A DNA stretch of 64,000 nucleotides, from positions 443,988 to 507,987 of the forward strand of contig NZ_LNXY01000027.1 of the NCBI RefSeq assembly GCF_001467585.1. The letters run 5' to 3'. This DNA comes from Legionella drozanskii LLAP-1. Lineage in GTDB: Bacteria; Pseudomonadota; Gammaproteobacteria; Legionellales; Legionellaceae. A model generated the notes under the pieces. The model was not told the origin of the DNA, searched no databases, and worked only from the letters and a program-made list of their open reading frames with translations. Position 1 is the first letter of the stretch. Every line of letters starts with the position of its first letter. Below, in pieces: positions 28,058-37,552 of the stretch. The position numbers and the translations under genes were made by a program.

Positions 28058-29129
28058 ATCGAAACTCGAGCAAATGCTCGAGCGCTTTCAGGAAGTAGGC
28101 CGCCTACTCTCCGAAGCATCCATCATTGCTGATCATGATAAATTCAAAAATTTATCCAAAGAATATGCACAACTGGAGCCCGTTGCTAATTGTTATAATA
28201 GCTATGTTCAAGCTCGCGATAACTTAAGCTCTCTCCAAGAATTATTTGAAGGAGAAGATAAGGAATTAGCGGCAATGGCAGCGGATGAAATAGACGCTGC
28301 GAAAGAAAAACTAGAAGGGTTGGATGAGCAATTACAATGGCATCTAATCCCTAAAGATCCAGATGATGAACGTAATATTTACCTTGAAGTAAGAGCCGGC
28401 ACCGGCGGTGACGAAGCGGCAATTTTTGCCGGCGATTTATTTCGTATGTATAGTCGCTACGCTGAAACGCAAGGTTGGCAAGTGGAAGTGGTCAGCTCGA
28501 GTCATGGCGAACATGGCGGTTATAAGGAAGTCATTGCGAGAATAAGTGGTCACTCCGTTTATTCGCAATTAAAATTTGAATCCGGTGCCCACCGAGTCCA
28601 ACGAGTTCCTGAAACTGAGTCGCAGGGGCGTGTCCATACTTCAGCCTGTACTGTCGCCATTATGCCGGAAGTGGAAGAAATTGATGACATTGAAATTAAT
28701 GGCGATGAATTGCGCATCGACACCTACCGCTCTTCGGGCGCTGGCGGTCAGCACGTCAATAAAACCGATTCTGCGATACGAATTACGCATTTACCAACTG
28801 GACTAGTGGTTGAATGCCAAGATGAGCGTTCTCAACATAAAAATCGCGCTAAAGCGATGGCCCTTCTCAGAACTCGTCTACTGGATGCTGAGCAAACTAA
28901 ACAGCGCCAGCAACAGGCTCAAACGCGTAAATCGTTAGTCGGCTCCGGCGATCGTTCCGAACGTATTCGCACTTACAATTTCCCCCAGGGTCGCTTAACC
29001 GATCACCGCATCAATTTAACACTTTACCAACTAAATGATGTCATAGCAGGCGAATTATCACCTGTTATTGATGCGCTGAAACGCGAATATCATGCCGAAT
29101 TACTTGCCGAGCTAGGACGCCATGACTGA
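28041..29129 (+). CDS. prfA: Peptide chain release factor 1
   Basis: Recognises UAA and UAG stop codons and triggers peptide release. 362 residues. The GGQ motif is at residues 235-237 in [12 protein letters not shown], and the anticodon-like recognition region lies just upstream. Start ATG lies inside the end of hemA, and its stop codon overlaps the prmC start by eight bases, indicating translational coupling along the operon. PrmC methylates the glutamine of this GGQ motif. Confidence 0.97.
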   Translation: MKKSLESKLEQMLERFQEVGRLLSEASIIADHDKFKNLSKEYAQLEPVANCYNSYVQARDNLSSLQELFEGEDKELAAMAADEIDAAKEKLEGLDEQLQWHLIPKDPDDERNIYLEVRAGTGGDEAAIFAGDLFRMYSRYAETQGWQVEVVSSSHGEHGGYKEVIARISGHSVYSQLKFESGAHRVQRVPETESQGRVHTSACTVAIMPEVEEIDDIEINGDELRIDTYRSSGAGGQHVNKTDSAIRITHLPTGLVVECQDERSQHKNRAKAMALLRTRLLDAEQTKQRQQQAQTRKSLVGSGDRSERIRTYNFPQGRLTDHRINLTLYQLNDVIAGELSPVIDALKREYHAELLAELGRHD

Positions 29130-29967
29130 GATAAAAACGGCGCTATTGCAAGCTACGGCTCAACTTGCAGCTGAAAGTGATAGCGCACGTTTGGACGCAG
29201 AAATTCTGCTTGCCCATGTCCTCATGAAATCGCGCACCTACCTTTATACCTATCCTGACGAACAATTAACAAAAGCGCAGTGGCAAACCTTTCAACAACT
29301 CCTCTCTAAACGAGCTCAGGGTGTGCCGATTGCCTATTTAACCGGTACGAGAGAATTCTGGTCCCTACCTTTAACAGTTTGCGAAGATACCCTTATACCC
29401 CGTCCCGAAACCGAACTTCTCGTTGAACTTACCCTAAGCCTGCTTAAGGATAAATCTAAAGCTCAAATTCTTGATTTAGGTACAGGAAGCGGCGCTATCG
29501 CTTTAGCCTGCGCTTCTGAGCGACCTGATTGGCAACTCATTGCCTGTGATTGCAGTTTAGGTGCATTACAGACCGCAGAAGAAAATGCGGCTCGTCTTAA
29601 CATCACTAATGTTGATTTCTTCTATTCTAATTGGTTTGAAAAAATCTGTGAACCACAGAAATTTGACGCCATTATTACTAATCCTCCTTATATTGCAGGC
29701 AATGATCCTCATTTAATAAAAGGAGATGTCCGCTTCGAACCACGCTTAGCTTTGGTCGCTGGCGATAATGGTTTAGCAGCGATAAAATATATCATTCAAC
29801 ATAGTCTTGCTAGGCTTCATCCAGGCGGGCTATTATTAATCGAACATGGTTTTGATCAAAAATCTGCTGTAGAGTCTATGCTTAATGATCATGGGTATAG
29901 AGAAACACAGTGTTGGCAAGACTGGCAAGGTAATGACCGAGTCAGCGGCGGTAAACGAAAGGGTTGA
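29122..29967 (+). CDS. prmC: Release factor glutamine methyltransferase
   Basis: SAM-dependent enzyme (HemK family) that methylates the GGQ glutamine of RF1 and RF2. 281 residues. SAM motif [13 protein letters not shown] lies around residue 115, and the catalytic NPPY motif starts at Asn187. Overlaps prfA, its substrate's gene, by eight bases. Confidence 0.96.
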   Translation: MTEIKTALLQATAQLAAESDSARLDAEILLAHVLMKSRTYLYTYPDEQLTKAQWQTFQQLLSKRAQGVPIAYLTGTREFWSLPLTVCEDTLIPRPETELLVELTLSLLKDKSKAQILDLGTGSGAIALACASERPDWQLIACDCSLGALQTAEENAARLNITNVDFFYSNWFEKICEPQKFDAIITNPPYIAGNDPHLIKGDVRFEPRLALVAGDNGLAAIKYIIQHSLARLHPGGLLLIEHGFDQKSAVESMLNDHGYRETQCWQDWQGNDRVSGGKRKG

Positions 29968-30055
29968 TGGCTGAACGGTTTTTTGATATACCTAGCGGTT
30001 TTCTAGCGCACGCCATAAATGGCTTGTTGGAGAGATACAAAAGCAGGAGGCATAG

Positions 30056-30532
30056 ATGCCAGAACAATTAATTGATTCAAATAATGAGAGTAAACAAAAC
30101 GTGAAAAATGACGCCGTTAGCAGTATGGGAATAGCTCCTTATCAGGAAACTGAAGGCGAAGAGTACATGAACGAAAAGCAGCTGGCACATATTGAAAAAA
30201 TATTGCTTGCCTGGCGCCAATCCCTTATGGAAGAAGTGGACCGAACTGTAACTCATATGAAGGATGAAGCAGCTAATTTTCCCGACCCTTCCGATCGTGC
30301 GAGCCAAGAAGAAGAGTTTAGTCTTGAATTGAGAACTCGTGATCGAGAACGTAAATTAATCAAGAAAATTGAAGATGCGCTCGAGCGCTTACGTGATCAA
30401 GATTTTGGTTACTGTGAAGCCTGCGGTATCGAAATCGGCCTCCGCCGTCTGGAAGCACGTCCTACTGCTACTCTTTGCATCGATTGTAAAACACTTTCTG
30501 AGATTAAAGAACGTCAAAACCAAGGCGGTTAG
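30056..30532 (+). CDS. dksA: RNA polymerase-binding transcription factor DksA
   Basis: Binds the secondary channel of RNA polymerase and works with ppGpp in the stringent response; in Legionella it contributes to stationary-phase and virulence traits (family knowledge). 158 residues. A poorly conserved N-terminus (1-37) precedes the coiled-coil hairpin with tip residues (DPSDRAS) and a four-cysteine zinc finger (CEAC ... CIDC). A strong AGGAGG site lies just before the ATG at 30056. It is separate from the prmC operon by 88 bases. Confidence 0.95.
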   Translation: MPEQLIDSNNESKQNVKNDAVSSMGIAPYQETEGEEYMNEKQLAHIEKILLAWRQSLMEEVDRTVTHMKDEAANFPDPSDRASQEEEFSLELRTRDRERKLIKKIEDALERLRDQDFGYCEACGIEIGLRRLEARPTATLCIDCKTLSEIKERQNQGG

Positions 30533-30762
30533 TTTTAACTCCCTAAATACCTGGATGGTCGCTTGCGACCACCGGGCGTTGTATGCTTTACCACAGTTTC
30601 AACACTACCGAGCGGCAACCTGTCTTGAATTTCGCGCTACCCAACCGAATCCTAAAAACCCACAGCTTGATCACCTCCACTTTCGCGGAGGTTGACGAAC
30701 CTTATTATTTTCAGCATTCAGTCCCCCCGCGAAAACGAGGGGGGGGGCCAGTCACTCCTATG
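30533..30762. repeat. Intergenic region with three GC-rich hairpins
   Basis: Between convergent dksA and the first paralogous unknown gene. It contains GGTCGC-TT-GCGACC (30557-30570), CCTCC/GGAGG arms around 30684-30702, and CCCCCC/GGGGGG arms at 30723-30747 with an unbroken run of nine G. The first may end dksA transcripts. The GC content is well above the surroundings. No gene supported. Confidence 0.45.
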
Positions 30763-31767
30763 CTAGAACTCCAGAACTTGTGGCTTCACTGATTCATAAT
30801 AGGCAGATAACTCCGGTGGCAGCTCTAAATGATGCTCATCAATAAATGAGAATAACTCATCTTCCTCACCCATCTCGACCTCAACTCTTTTTTGAGCAAG
30901 GAGACCTAGTATATTTTTTAACCTACTGCCTGAACCAAAGAGACTACTTGAACCAAAGTATTCATCCATAATTTTATTGTGCACCAATTCAACAGCTCTA
31001 ATTCTTATAGAATCCGTGCAGCCTTCCGTTTGCGATAAGGTCTGCAGAAACTGAACTTCTAAGTCCCTTTCGCCTTGTTGAAATAGCTTTTTTACCCATC
31101 GCCAAAAGGAACTCATCGATTGATAGGCAGCCTGATAATTAGTACCAAGTCTCTCTAAACTGCTTTCTAAACTGTCATTTGGTAGCGGCACTCTTAACGA
31201 GCTTTCGTGAAAGTAGTCCGCACACTCCTCGAGATCAGCAGAAAACTTATCAACCTTTTTTGTTAGATCTTTGATATTGTGTATCATCCAGACATAATTT
31301 TCCTCATCATCCCCATGCTCTTCTCTACTTTCATACGCCAGAATCCATTTTTGATGACACTCATGCAGGATCTCAAGATGCCTCAGACAAATTTCCGCAG
31401 TTTGTTCCAAGTTGTGCAGAAAAGGACTATCTTTTGCATAAGCATCAGGTCGAGCCAGTTCTGATTTCATATTTTCAAAATCTCTAATGTACCGAACTCC
31501 ACGATATGGTTTAGGTCCTGAAGATATAGTGCCATTTATTTTATCTATATCATCCCAACTAGGATTTTCCTTATCACTCCAAAGTTTTTTGTTTGCTTTA
31601 TTCATCTCCTTATCATCGGATCTGAAATCACGACGCACACCTAGACGTCCATTAGCGCGAGGATCAGTTTTCGCATAAACTGCAAAGGGCTTAGCCAAAT
31701 TTTGAAGCTTTTCTGTATTGATTTCAGAGGCACTTTTTAATTCTTTTATCCACTTTTCTTTTGACAT
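30763..31767 (-). CDS. Unknown protein, paralogue A (effector candidate)
   Basis: 334-residue helical, highly charged protein with no known family. It is clearly paralogous to the gene at 33289-34314: both share KEL near the N-terminus, the stretch TEGCTDSIR, FGSGSRL, and a C-terminal ELPPEL.AYY block. The C-terminal ~35 residues are acidic (EMGEEDEL) and end hydrophobic, as in Dot/Icm substrates. The ATG at 31767 is chosen by alignment with the paralogue and a GGGAAAATT upstream; a longer frame to 31848 would add a hydrophobic segment not present in the paralogue. No signal peptide in the chosen form. Confidence 0.65.
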   Translation of the reverse strand: MSKEKWIKELKSASEINTEKLQNLAKPFAVYAKTDPRANGRLGVRRDFRSDDKEMNKANKKLWSDKENPSWDDIDKINGTISSGPKPYRGVRYIRDFENMKSELARPDAYAKDSPFLHNLEQTAEICLRHLEILHECHQKWILAYESREEHGDDEENYVWMIHNIKDLTKKVDKFSADLEECADYFHESSLRVPLPNDSLESSLERLGTNYQAAYQSMSSFWRWVKKLFQQGERDLEVQFLQTLSQTEGCTDSIRIRAVELVHNKIMDEYFGSSSLFGSGSRLKNILGLLAQKRVEVEMGEEDELFSFIDEHHLELPPELSAYYESVKPQVLEF

Positions 31768-31914
31768 AATTTTCCCAAATTGTATATAAAATATTACAAA
31801 AGTCAGCATTATAATCAAAGAAAATAAGATAAGCAATTTATGATGCAATAGAGTGGAAGTTAGTTCAAAAGAGTGTATATAGGTTTATAGACTGTTCTTG
31901 GAAGCATAGCAAAG

Positions 31915-32925
31915 CTATGCTGTTGGTGTCGCTGCAGTAGATAATGCTTCCTTTAACTCAGAACATGACTGGTTAAAAAAAGTTCCAGCAGCGGAGCTTA
32001 CACGAACTATAGCTTTGACATTCATGGTAGCACCATGGAGTATAGCAGCAGACACAAGAACGGCAGCCAAAGCCGCTAATTTTAATGCCAAACCACCTAC
32101 AGTAGTAGTCATTGTGACGGCATTGTACAAGAAAGAATCAGAAGAGTTATCAATAGGTTCTTTAAGCTCTAGTGCATTTTGAATGCAGTTATCCACAATA
32201 AAGCCTATTTCTGTTTCATAAGCTTCCATATCCGCAGCCCTTGTAGGCAAAGGAAGATGCTTTATTAAAGCCTCCGCTTCATGGTACATTGCTATTGTAT
32301 TTGTGATTCTACGAAGTTCTCGACCCCATAGCTCAAAAAGTTCTTTTTCTGAATACATTACAACCCTAGTTCTTAAATGCTCTGGTAATAATTCGATAAT
32401 GCGTTTTCTTGTATTTTCATTTGAGCTGTTAATGAATACCTTATCTAAGTTAGTAAATACCTCATCACCCATCGCGATGAGACTTCCAGGAAAAACGACA
32501 TGTCTCAAGTTATCACAGCCCCAAAATGCATGAGTTTTAATCGAGAGCAGACTCTCTGGAAAATTGATTTGTTGAAGATTTATGCAACCGCAAAATGCCC
32601 TTTCTTGAATCAAGGCCAGACTCTCGGGTATAGTTATCTCCCGAAGATTTTTGCAATCCATAAATGCCGCTCTACCAATCGAGGTTAGGTTTTTAGAAAG
32701 AGAAAGATTGACTTCTTGCAGAGCTTCACACTTGTAAAAAGCCTCTTCATCAATCCAGAGCAGGCCCTCAGGACAGCTAATCTTTTTTAGACGATTGCGA
32801 CAGGGGAAAAATGCCCGCTTAGCGATCGAGGTTACATCACTAGGAATCTCAAAAGAACCATCCTTGAGGTCACTCGGATCAACCCGAACTAAGATGCGCC
32901 CATGTTTACCTTTTTCAAATAACAT
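31915..32925 (-). CDS. BspA-type leucine-rich repeat protein
   Basis: 336-residue protein. Residues about 30-160 contain five to six repeats of 22-24 residues of the form L..I..P..L..I...AF..C.N, the LRR_5/BspA (Treponema-type) pattern. A helical charged region follows (170-260). Near the C-terminus is one hydrophobic segment, about 276-298 (GGLALKLAALAAVLVSAAIL), then a small residue-rich tail. No signal peptide, so secretion by Sec is unlikely; a translocated, membrane-anchoring effector is plausible. It lies between two paralogous unknown genes on the same strand. Start ATG at 32925. Confidence 0.7.
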   Translation of the reverse strand: MLFEKGKHGRILVRVDPSDLKDGSFEIPSDVTSIAKRAFFPCRNRLKKISCPEGLLWIDEEAFYKCEALQEVNLSLSKNLTSIGRAAFMDCKNLREITIPESLALIQERAFCGCINLQQINFPESLLSIKTHAFWGCDNLRHVVFPGSLIAMGDEVFTNLDKVFINSSNENTRKRIIELLPEHLRTRVVMYSEKELFELWGRELRRITNTIAMYHEAEALIKHLPLPTRAADMEAYETEIGFIVDNCIQNALELKEPIDNSSDSFLYNAVTMTTTVGGLALKLAALAAVLVSAAILHGATMNVKAIVRVSSAAGTFFNQSCSELKEALSTAATPTA

Positions 32926-33183
32926 TGTTTAGTACCTCGATATTTTAGCAGGTAGAACCTGTGTTGCTGTCAACCTACGATTATTGTTCACTGGCGATAT
33001 CACAGAAATTACAGCCGGTAGGGGTGTAAACATTGCTCTTCACAGTGATTGTTTAACTACTTATACAAACAATATTGTTCTATTTTAATACATAATGAAT
33101 TTAATGTAAACATGCGAATTAGAAGAAAATTTATACTACACACGAGGCGAATAGGGGAGGAAGCAACGGAGTCATGCAAACCT

Positions 33184-33285
33184 AGGATGGGTCAAGGTCC
33201 ATAACCGTCAAGCTAATTGTTAGCCTACAAGATTGAATTATTAGCTAAAGGGTTTAACCTGACGGCTATGGGCCAGGCCCAACCT
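33184..33285. repeat. 102-bp imperfect palindrome (MITE-like element)
   Basis: The left end (AGGATGGGTCAAGGTCCATA then ACCGTCA) and the complement of the right end (AGGTTGGGCCTGGCCCATA then GCCGTCA) match at about 21 of 26 positions, and further inner bases (AGCTAA/TTAGCT) also pair. Such terminal inverted repeats around a ~50-base core without coding capacity resemble a miniature mobile element or large RNA hairpin. It lies just after the stop codon of paralogue B, in a 363-base gap (32926-33288) that otherwise holds only AT-rich promoter-like sequence. Confidence 0.6.
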
Positions 33286-33288
33286 ACG

Positions 33289-34314
33289 CTAGATCGCCAT
33301 AGTTTCAGCGGAGTACACGGTTTTATAATAGGCAGCTAACTCCGGAGGCAGCTCTAAATTATGCTCATTAATAAATAAGGATAACTCATCTTCCTCACTC
33401 ATCTCGACAGTATCTTCTTTTTGAGCAAATAAATTAGCTAATATCTCTCTTAACCTACTGCCTGAACCAAAGGTAGTTTCTGAACCAAAGGTTTCATTCG
33501 CAATCTTATTGTGCACCAAGGCAATGGCATCCATTCTTATTGAATCAGTGCAACCTTCCGTCTTCGATAAAGTAGCGAGAAATTCAATCTCTTGGTCTCT
33601 CTCACTTCTTTGAAAAAACTGTTTTATCAATCGCCAAAGAAAATTCATCGCTTGATAGCTGGCTTTGTAACTATTATGAAGGGTTTCCAAAATCTCATCT
33701 AAATTTTCTTCTGGCAGCGGCTCTTCCAAGGAATCTTCACTAAAATATAAATAACAGTCGTAGAGATGATTATGAAAATCATCAATCTCATTCTGTAATC
33801 CTCGAATAAAATATTCTAAGTGCCCATATTGGGCATGAGGATTCATATCCTCTTCCCCTTCTTCATAAACCTTAATCCATTTCTTGAGGCACTCATGCCT
33901 AATCTCGAGATGCCTTAGATAACGTTCCGCGGCTAGTTCAAATCTATCAAAAATAACATTATAACTACTCTCATCTTCATCCCTACGCTCAGCTAATATT
34001 TTTGATTTCAGCGCTTTAAACTCATCACGGTAACCCGGCCCACGATAGTTGCCCCATCCTCTATAAAGCGCACCATGGATTTCATCCATTCGCTGCCAAT
34101 CAGGGACTTCATAATAAGGGTTCCAAATTTCATTTCTTGCTTTTTCTATATCACTATAATCTGATACGAACTCAAAGAACTGACCAGTTAGTCCTTGCGC
34201 ACGAGAGTTTATGGTTCCATAAGTTGCAAAAAGTTTAGCTAACTCTTTGAGATTCTTAGCATTTGCATTAGCTATTACTTTTAATTCTTTTGCCCAGTAT
34301 TCCTTTAGCATCAT
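33289..34314 (-). CDS. Unknown protein, paralogue B (effector candidate)
   Basis: 341-residue charged helical protein, paralogous to the gene at 30763-31767 over its whole length, with the strongest similarity in the C-terminal third (TEGCTDSIR, FGSGSRLREIL, SEEDEL, ELPPELAAYY). At DNA level the last ~85 coding bases before the C-terminal tail differ at only about eight positions, whereas the 5' halves are far more diverged. The acidic C-terminus fits a Dot/Icm signal. Two adjacent ATGs (34314, 34311) follow GAGTAATT; the first is used. No known domain. Confidence 0.65.
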   Translation of the reverse strand: MMLKEYWAKELKVIANANAKNLKELAKLFATYGTINSRAQGLTGQFFEFVSDYSDIEKARNEIWNPYYEVPDWQRMDEIHGALYRGWGNYRGPGYRDEFKALKSKILAERRDEDESSYNVIFDRFELAAERYLRHLEIRHECLKKWIKVYEEGEEDMNPHAQYGHLEYFIRGLQNEIDDFHNHLYDCYLYFSEDSLEEPLPEENLDEILETLHNSYKASYQAMNFLWRLIKQFFQRSERDQEIEFLATLSKTEGCTDSIRMDAIALVHNKIANETFGSETTFGSGSRLREILANLFAQKEDTVEMSEEDELSLFINEHNLELPPELAAYYKTVYSAETMAI

Positions 34315-34443
34315 AATTACTCACATTGCTTACAAAATGAAAACTTGCTTAGTATAAACAAAACAAAAGATAAATCAATTTTTAAGCTAATGCAGCTTTG
34401 GATCTCAGAAACAGGTGACCCAAGACCTAAGATGAAATTTACT

Positions 34444-35700
34444 CTAGGCCAAAATCGCCTCCGCCTTAGCAGCATAACGATTCACAGCTCCTTTATTAGC
34501 TTCGAGCACGGAAGTTGCGCTGTTTATCAGGCTTCTTTTGCGATTTTCATCTTGATGTAGTGAAATGATGCGATCAATTAAATCATCTGCATTATCTGCT
34601 AGCTCAATAGCCTGTGCTTCCTGCAGATCGCGACATATTGTTTTAAAATTATGTACCTGTGGTCCACTAAAAACGGGAACACGCATGGCAATAGGCTCTA
34701 AAACATTATGCCCGCCTACTGGCACCAAACTTCCACCCACAAAGGCATAATCACTGACTTGATAAAAGCCTAGCAATTCACCTAAGGAATCTAAAACAAC
34801 TACTTCATTCTGAGTGTTTAAGGTTTCGATTTTAGAGCGAAGACCGGTATTAAAGCCTTGATCGACACACAATTGATATACTTTTTGAAAACGTTCAGGA
34901 TGACGGGGAGCAATTAATAAAACCATATTGGCTAACCCCGCCTGTAGCTTTTTTAAACGGGATAAGATTTGCTGTTCTTCATCATCATGGGTACTAGCAA
35001 CCATAACAACAGTACGCTCACTACCCCAGCAATTTTTTAATTGTGAAAAGATTTCTGAATTAATATTTTGCGTTTGTAAATCAAACTTCATATTGCCTAA
35101 TACAACAACCCTCTCTAAATCAGCACCGAGGGATTTAAATCGCTTCGCATCATCTTCGCTTTGAGTAAAGATAGCCTTAAATTGGTTGAGCACTGGCTTG
35201 AATAAAAATTCTGCTTTTTTATAGCCCCGGCAGGATCGCTCGGATAATCGTGCGTTGATAAGAAAAAGAGGGACTTTTGCTTTCGTTGCATAATGAATCA
35301 AATTCGGCCAAAGCTCTGTCTCCACAAATAGCCCTAAACGTGGTTTTGTTTTCTTAAAAAACCGCCTCACAACGATAGGCAAATCATAGGGAACATAGCG
35401 ATGACTTACTTTATCGCCAAAACGAACTTTAACGCGTTCCGCTCCAGTAGGTGTCATTGTCGTAATTAAAACTCGCCATTTTTTGTCGAGCAATGCATCA
35501 ATCAAAGGGGTTACTGCAATAACTTCTCCTAGAGAAACTGCATGCACCCAAATATCTACCTCTGGTGCCGGCCGCTTATCAAGAGAAAAACGTTCAGACA
35601 TGCGCTGACGATAACTAGGCAAACGACGTCCTTTCCACCAAAGACGAATAATTAAATACGGGGTCAATAAATACATTAAGAAAGAATAAATCTGACGCAT
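34444..35700 (-). CDS. waaA: 3-deoxy-D-manno-octulosonic acid (Kdo) transferase
   Basis: Inner-membrane glycosyltransferase that adds Kdo to lipid A precursor during LPS synthesis. 418 residues, typical length. An N-terminal hydrophobic anchor is followed by the family motifs HAVSLGEV (about residue 53), TTMTPTGAERV, FVETELWPN and, in the C-terminal GT-B half, VGGSLVPVGGHNVLEP. Divergent from djlA. Confidence 0.95.
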   Translation of the reverse strand: MRQIYSFLMYLLTPYLIIRLWWKGRRLPSYRQRMSERFSLDKRPAPEVDIWVHAVSLGEVIAVTPLIDALLDKKWRVLITTMTPTGAERVKVRFGDKVSHRYVPYDLPIVVRRFFKKTKPRLGLFVETELWPNLIHYATKAKVPLFLINARLSERSCRGYKKAEFLFKPVLNQFKAIFTQSEDDAKRFKSLGADLERVVVLGNMKFDLQTQNINSEIFSQLKNCWGSERTVVMVASTHDDEEQQILSRLKKLQAGLANMVLLIAPRHPERFQKVYQLCVDQGFNTGLRSKIETLNTQNEVVVLDSLGELLGFYQVSDYAFVGGSLVPVGGHNVLEPIAMRVPVFSGPQVHNFKTICRDLQEAQAIELADNADDLIDRIISLHQDENRKRSLINSATSVLEANKGAVNRYAAKAEAILA

Positions 35701-35787
35701 AACATTCTCAGGTGAAAAATCGCAATTATATCGTTATTTTATTGTTTTGAGCCAGGTTATGAGTCATTTTAAATAAGTTTGATGGTA

Positions 35788-35816
35788 TTGACCTAATTTT
35801 TGGATTCAGGGATAAA
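35788..35816 (+). promoter_or_regulatory. Possible promoter of djlA
   Basis: TTGACC (35788-35793), 17-base spacer, GATAAA (35811-35816); about 100 bases of leader before djlA. Confidence 0.35.
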
Positions 35817-35919
35817 ATCAAAAATTACGCATATTAAGTAAAAATTAATCTTAATAACAGTGTCGTCTAAGCTATTTTAAAGCTAAAATTAGAAATAACT
35901 AAAATTGGAATGCGAGCTA

Positions 35920-36792
35920 ATGAATTTTCGCCAATTTTTTATCAGCAATCAATGGTGGGGGAAACTGATTGGTGCCTTCCTAGGCTATATAGTAGGGGGC
36001 TCAGCAGGTGCTCTATTTGGCCTTTTAATTGGTAATTTTTTCGATCGCGCGCTCGTTGAATACTACAATCGACCTGATTGGTATTATTATTCAGAAAAAC
36101 GAGATGCCGTGCAGAAAGTATTTTTTGAAGCCACCTTTTCCATTATGGGCCATATTGCTAAAGCCGATGGACGTGTATCGGAACAAGAAATACAAATGGC
36201 AAAAAACTTAATGGATGAGATGCGTCTAAATCGTGAACAAAGAACGGCAGCTCAGCAGTTTTTTAATGAAGGAAAAAAAATAACCTTTGATATGGTAGAA
36301 ATACTTAATTCTTTAGAAAATGCTTGTCGTGATAATCCTGATTTGTTGAAATTATTTATGGATATCCAATATCGCGCAGCTCTAACGGATAGTTTCTCAG
36401 AAAGAAAAATTCAGGCGCTTGATGTAGTTTTTCAACGTTTAGGTTTTGCCCCTATACGTAACCAGTATCGCTTTTATGAAGATTTTGGTTTTCAAAATAC
36501 AGGGAGCTCATCCCGGTCGGGCAATCAACGTTCTTATACCTATAACCGCAGTCGTGGTTATCAAGCTCCTCCTCAGCAAAATGGTTTAGCGTATGCATAT
36601 GCAATACTGGAATTAAACCAAAATGCAAGTAAACAAGAAGTTAAACGAGCTTATCGACGACTAATCAGTCGAAATCATCCTGATAAATTGATAGCTCAGG
36701 GTTTACCTGAAGAAATGATTAAAATTGCTAATGACAAAACGCAGAAAATAACTAAAGCTTATGAACAAATTTGCACGAGTAAAGGTTGGTAA
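35920..36792 (+). CDS. djlA: Membrane-anchored DnaJ-like protein DjlA
   Basis: Co-chaperone that stimulates DnaK at the inner membrane. 290 residues. A glycine-rich N-terminal membrane segment (GKLIGAFLGYIVGGSAGALFG split by small residues) is followed by a TerB-like domain (about 60-170), a Gln/Ser-rich linker, and a C-terminal J domain with the HPD tripeptide (SRNHPDKL). This order is specific to DjlA. The ATG at 35920 fits the DjlA N-terminus; an in-frame TTG at 35905 is rejected. Located next to waaA, divergently. Confidence 0.92.
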   Translation: MNFRQFFISNQWWGKLIGAFLGYIVGGSAGALFGLLIGNFFDRALVEYYNRPDWYYYSEKRDAVQKVFFEATFSIMGHIAKADGRVSEQEIQMAKNLMDEMRLNREQRTAAQQFFNEGKKITFDMVEILNSLENACRDNPDLLKLFMDIQYRAALTDSFSERKIQALDVVFQRLGFAPIRNQYRFYEDFGFQNTGSSSRSGNQRSYTYNRSRGYQAPPQQNGLAYAYAILELNQNASKQEVKRAYRRLISRNHPDKLIAQGLPEEMIKIANDKTQKITKAYEQICTSKGW

Positions 36793-36829
36793 TTTTAGAA
36801 AGTCAGCAAAATATCTTGATGTTGTCACC

Positions 36830-37552
36830 TCAAGAATGCCTAGTCGGAAAGCCATTCATTAGCGTGACTGGTGGTTTCGCACGCTCAGTGCGGCGTAAAT
36901 GCTTCATCCATCCATGTAAATAAGCCACCAACATTCGCCTATTGTATAAATAATCATGAGTTGCTCCAGGAAGCTGTATGACTCTGTACTGTGGATTCTG
37001 ATTAGTCTTCCGACGGGCTGCAATCTGATTTAAAACGGGCGTGTAATCAAATTGCCCCATGATATCCAGCACGGGAAATGCTATTTTTTTCAGTAACTCC
37101 GGCTCGTCTTTTGCCATAGGTTCACTAAACGCCGAGAGTAAAATTAATCCATTGACTTGTTTGGCTTGTAATTTGGAGAAATAACCTAATAAGACTTGTA
37201 ATTGAGAACCATAATAGAGCAGCACTATCCGCTTATTCGTTTTTTGGCGTAAATTTGACAGGGCATCAGGTAATTGCCCAATCCAGGCCATTCTATCTTT
37301 TTGTTGCGCATCTAATATCGCAACAGACCAGCCTAGTTTCGCAAAACGTTTCGCTAAATTAGTCGATATAGTAAAACCTTCTCCAAATGGCTCTTCTTTT
37401 ACAATGAGAATCCCACCGTATTGTTTTTTAGTTTGCGCAGGCCAATAGGCTAAGCTTATTTTTTGTCCATTGGCTTGAATCTCAAGATTTTCAGCCTTAC
37501 CCTCAGAAATTGTCAAAATGACCAATAAACAAATTCCGATAAATAGTCGCAT
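36830..37552 (-). CDS. Exported alpha/beta-hydrolase-like protein (DUF3530-like)
   Basis: 240-residue protein with a signal peptide (about residues 1-20, ...GKA). The fold and spacing suggest an alpha/beta hydrolase: a possible nucleophile in YYGSQ, an acid in MGQFDYTP and a histidine in PGATHDY. No obvious oxyanion motif, so activity is uncertain. Similar periplasmic proteins are annotated DUF3530. Convergent with djlA, ending 37 bases after it. Confidence 0.65.
   Translation of the reverse strand: MRLFIGICLLVILTISEGKAENLEIQANGQKISLAYWPAQTKKQYGGILIVKEEPFGEGFTISTNLAKRFAKLGWSVAILDAQQKDRMAWIGQLPDALSNLRQKTNKRIVLLYYGSQLQVLLGYFSKLQAKQVNGLILLSAFSEPMAKDEPELLKKIAFPVLDIMGQFDYTPVLNQIAARRKTNQNPQYRVIQLPGATHDYLYNRRMLVAYLHGWMKHLRRTERAKPPVTLMNGFPTRHS

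Noticed and set aside
30369-30695. 108-codon plus-strand frame overlapping the dksA end
   Set aside because: It lies mostly inside dksA in another frame and runs into repeat-rich intergenic DNA, with no start signals.
33100-33290. tRNA or small RNA gene in the 33-kb gap
   Set aside because: The structure there is explained by the palindromic element; there is no clear promoter and terminator pair.
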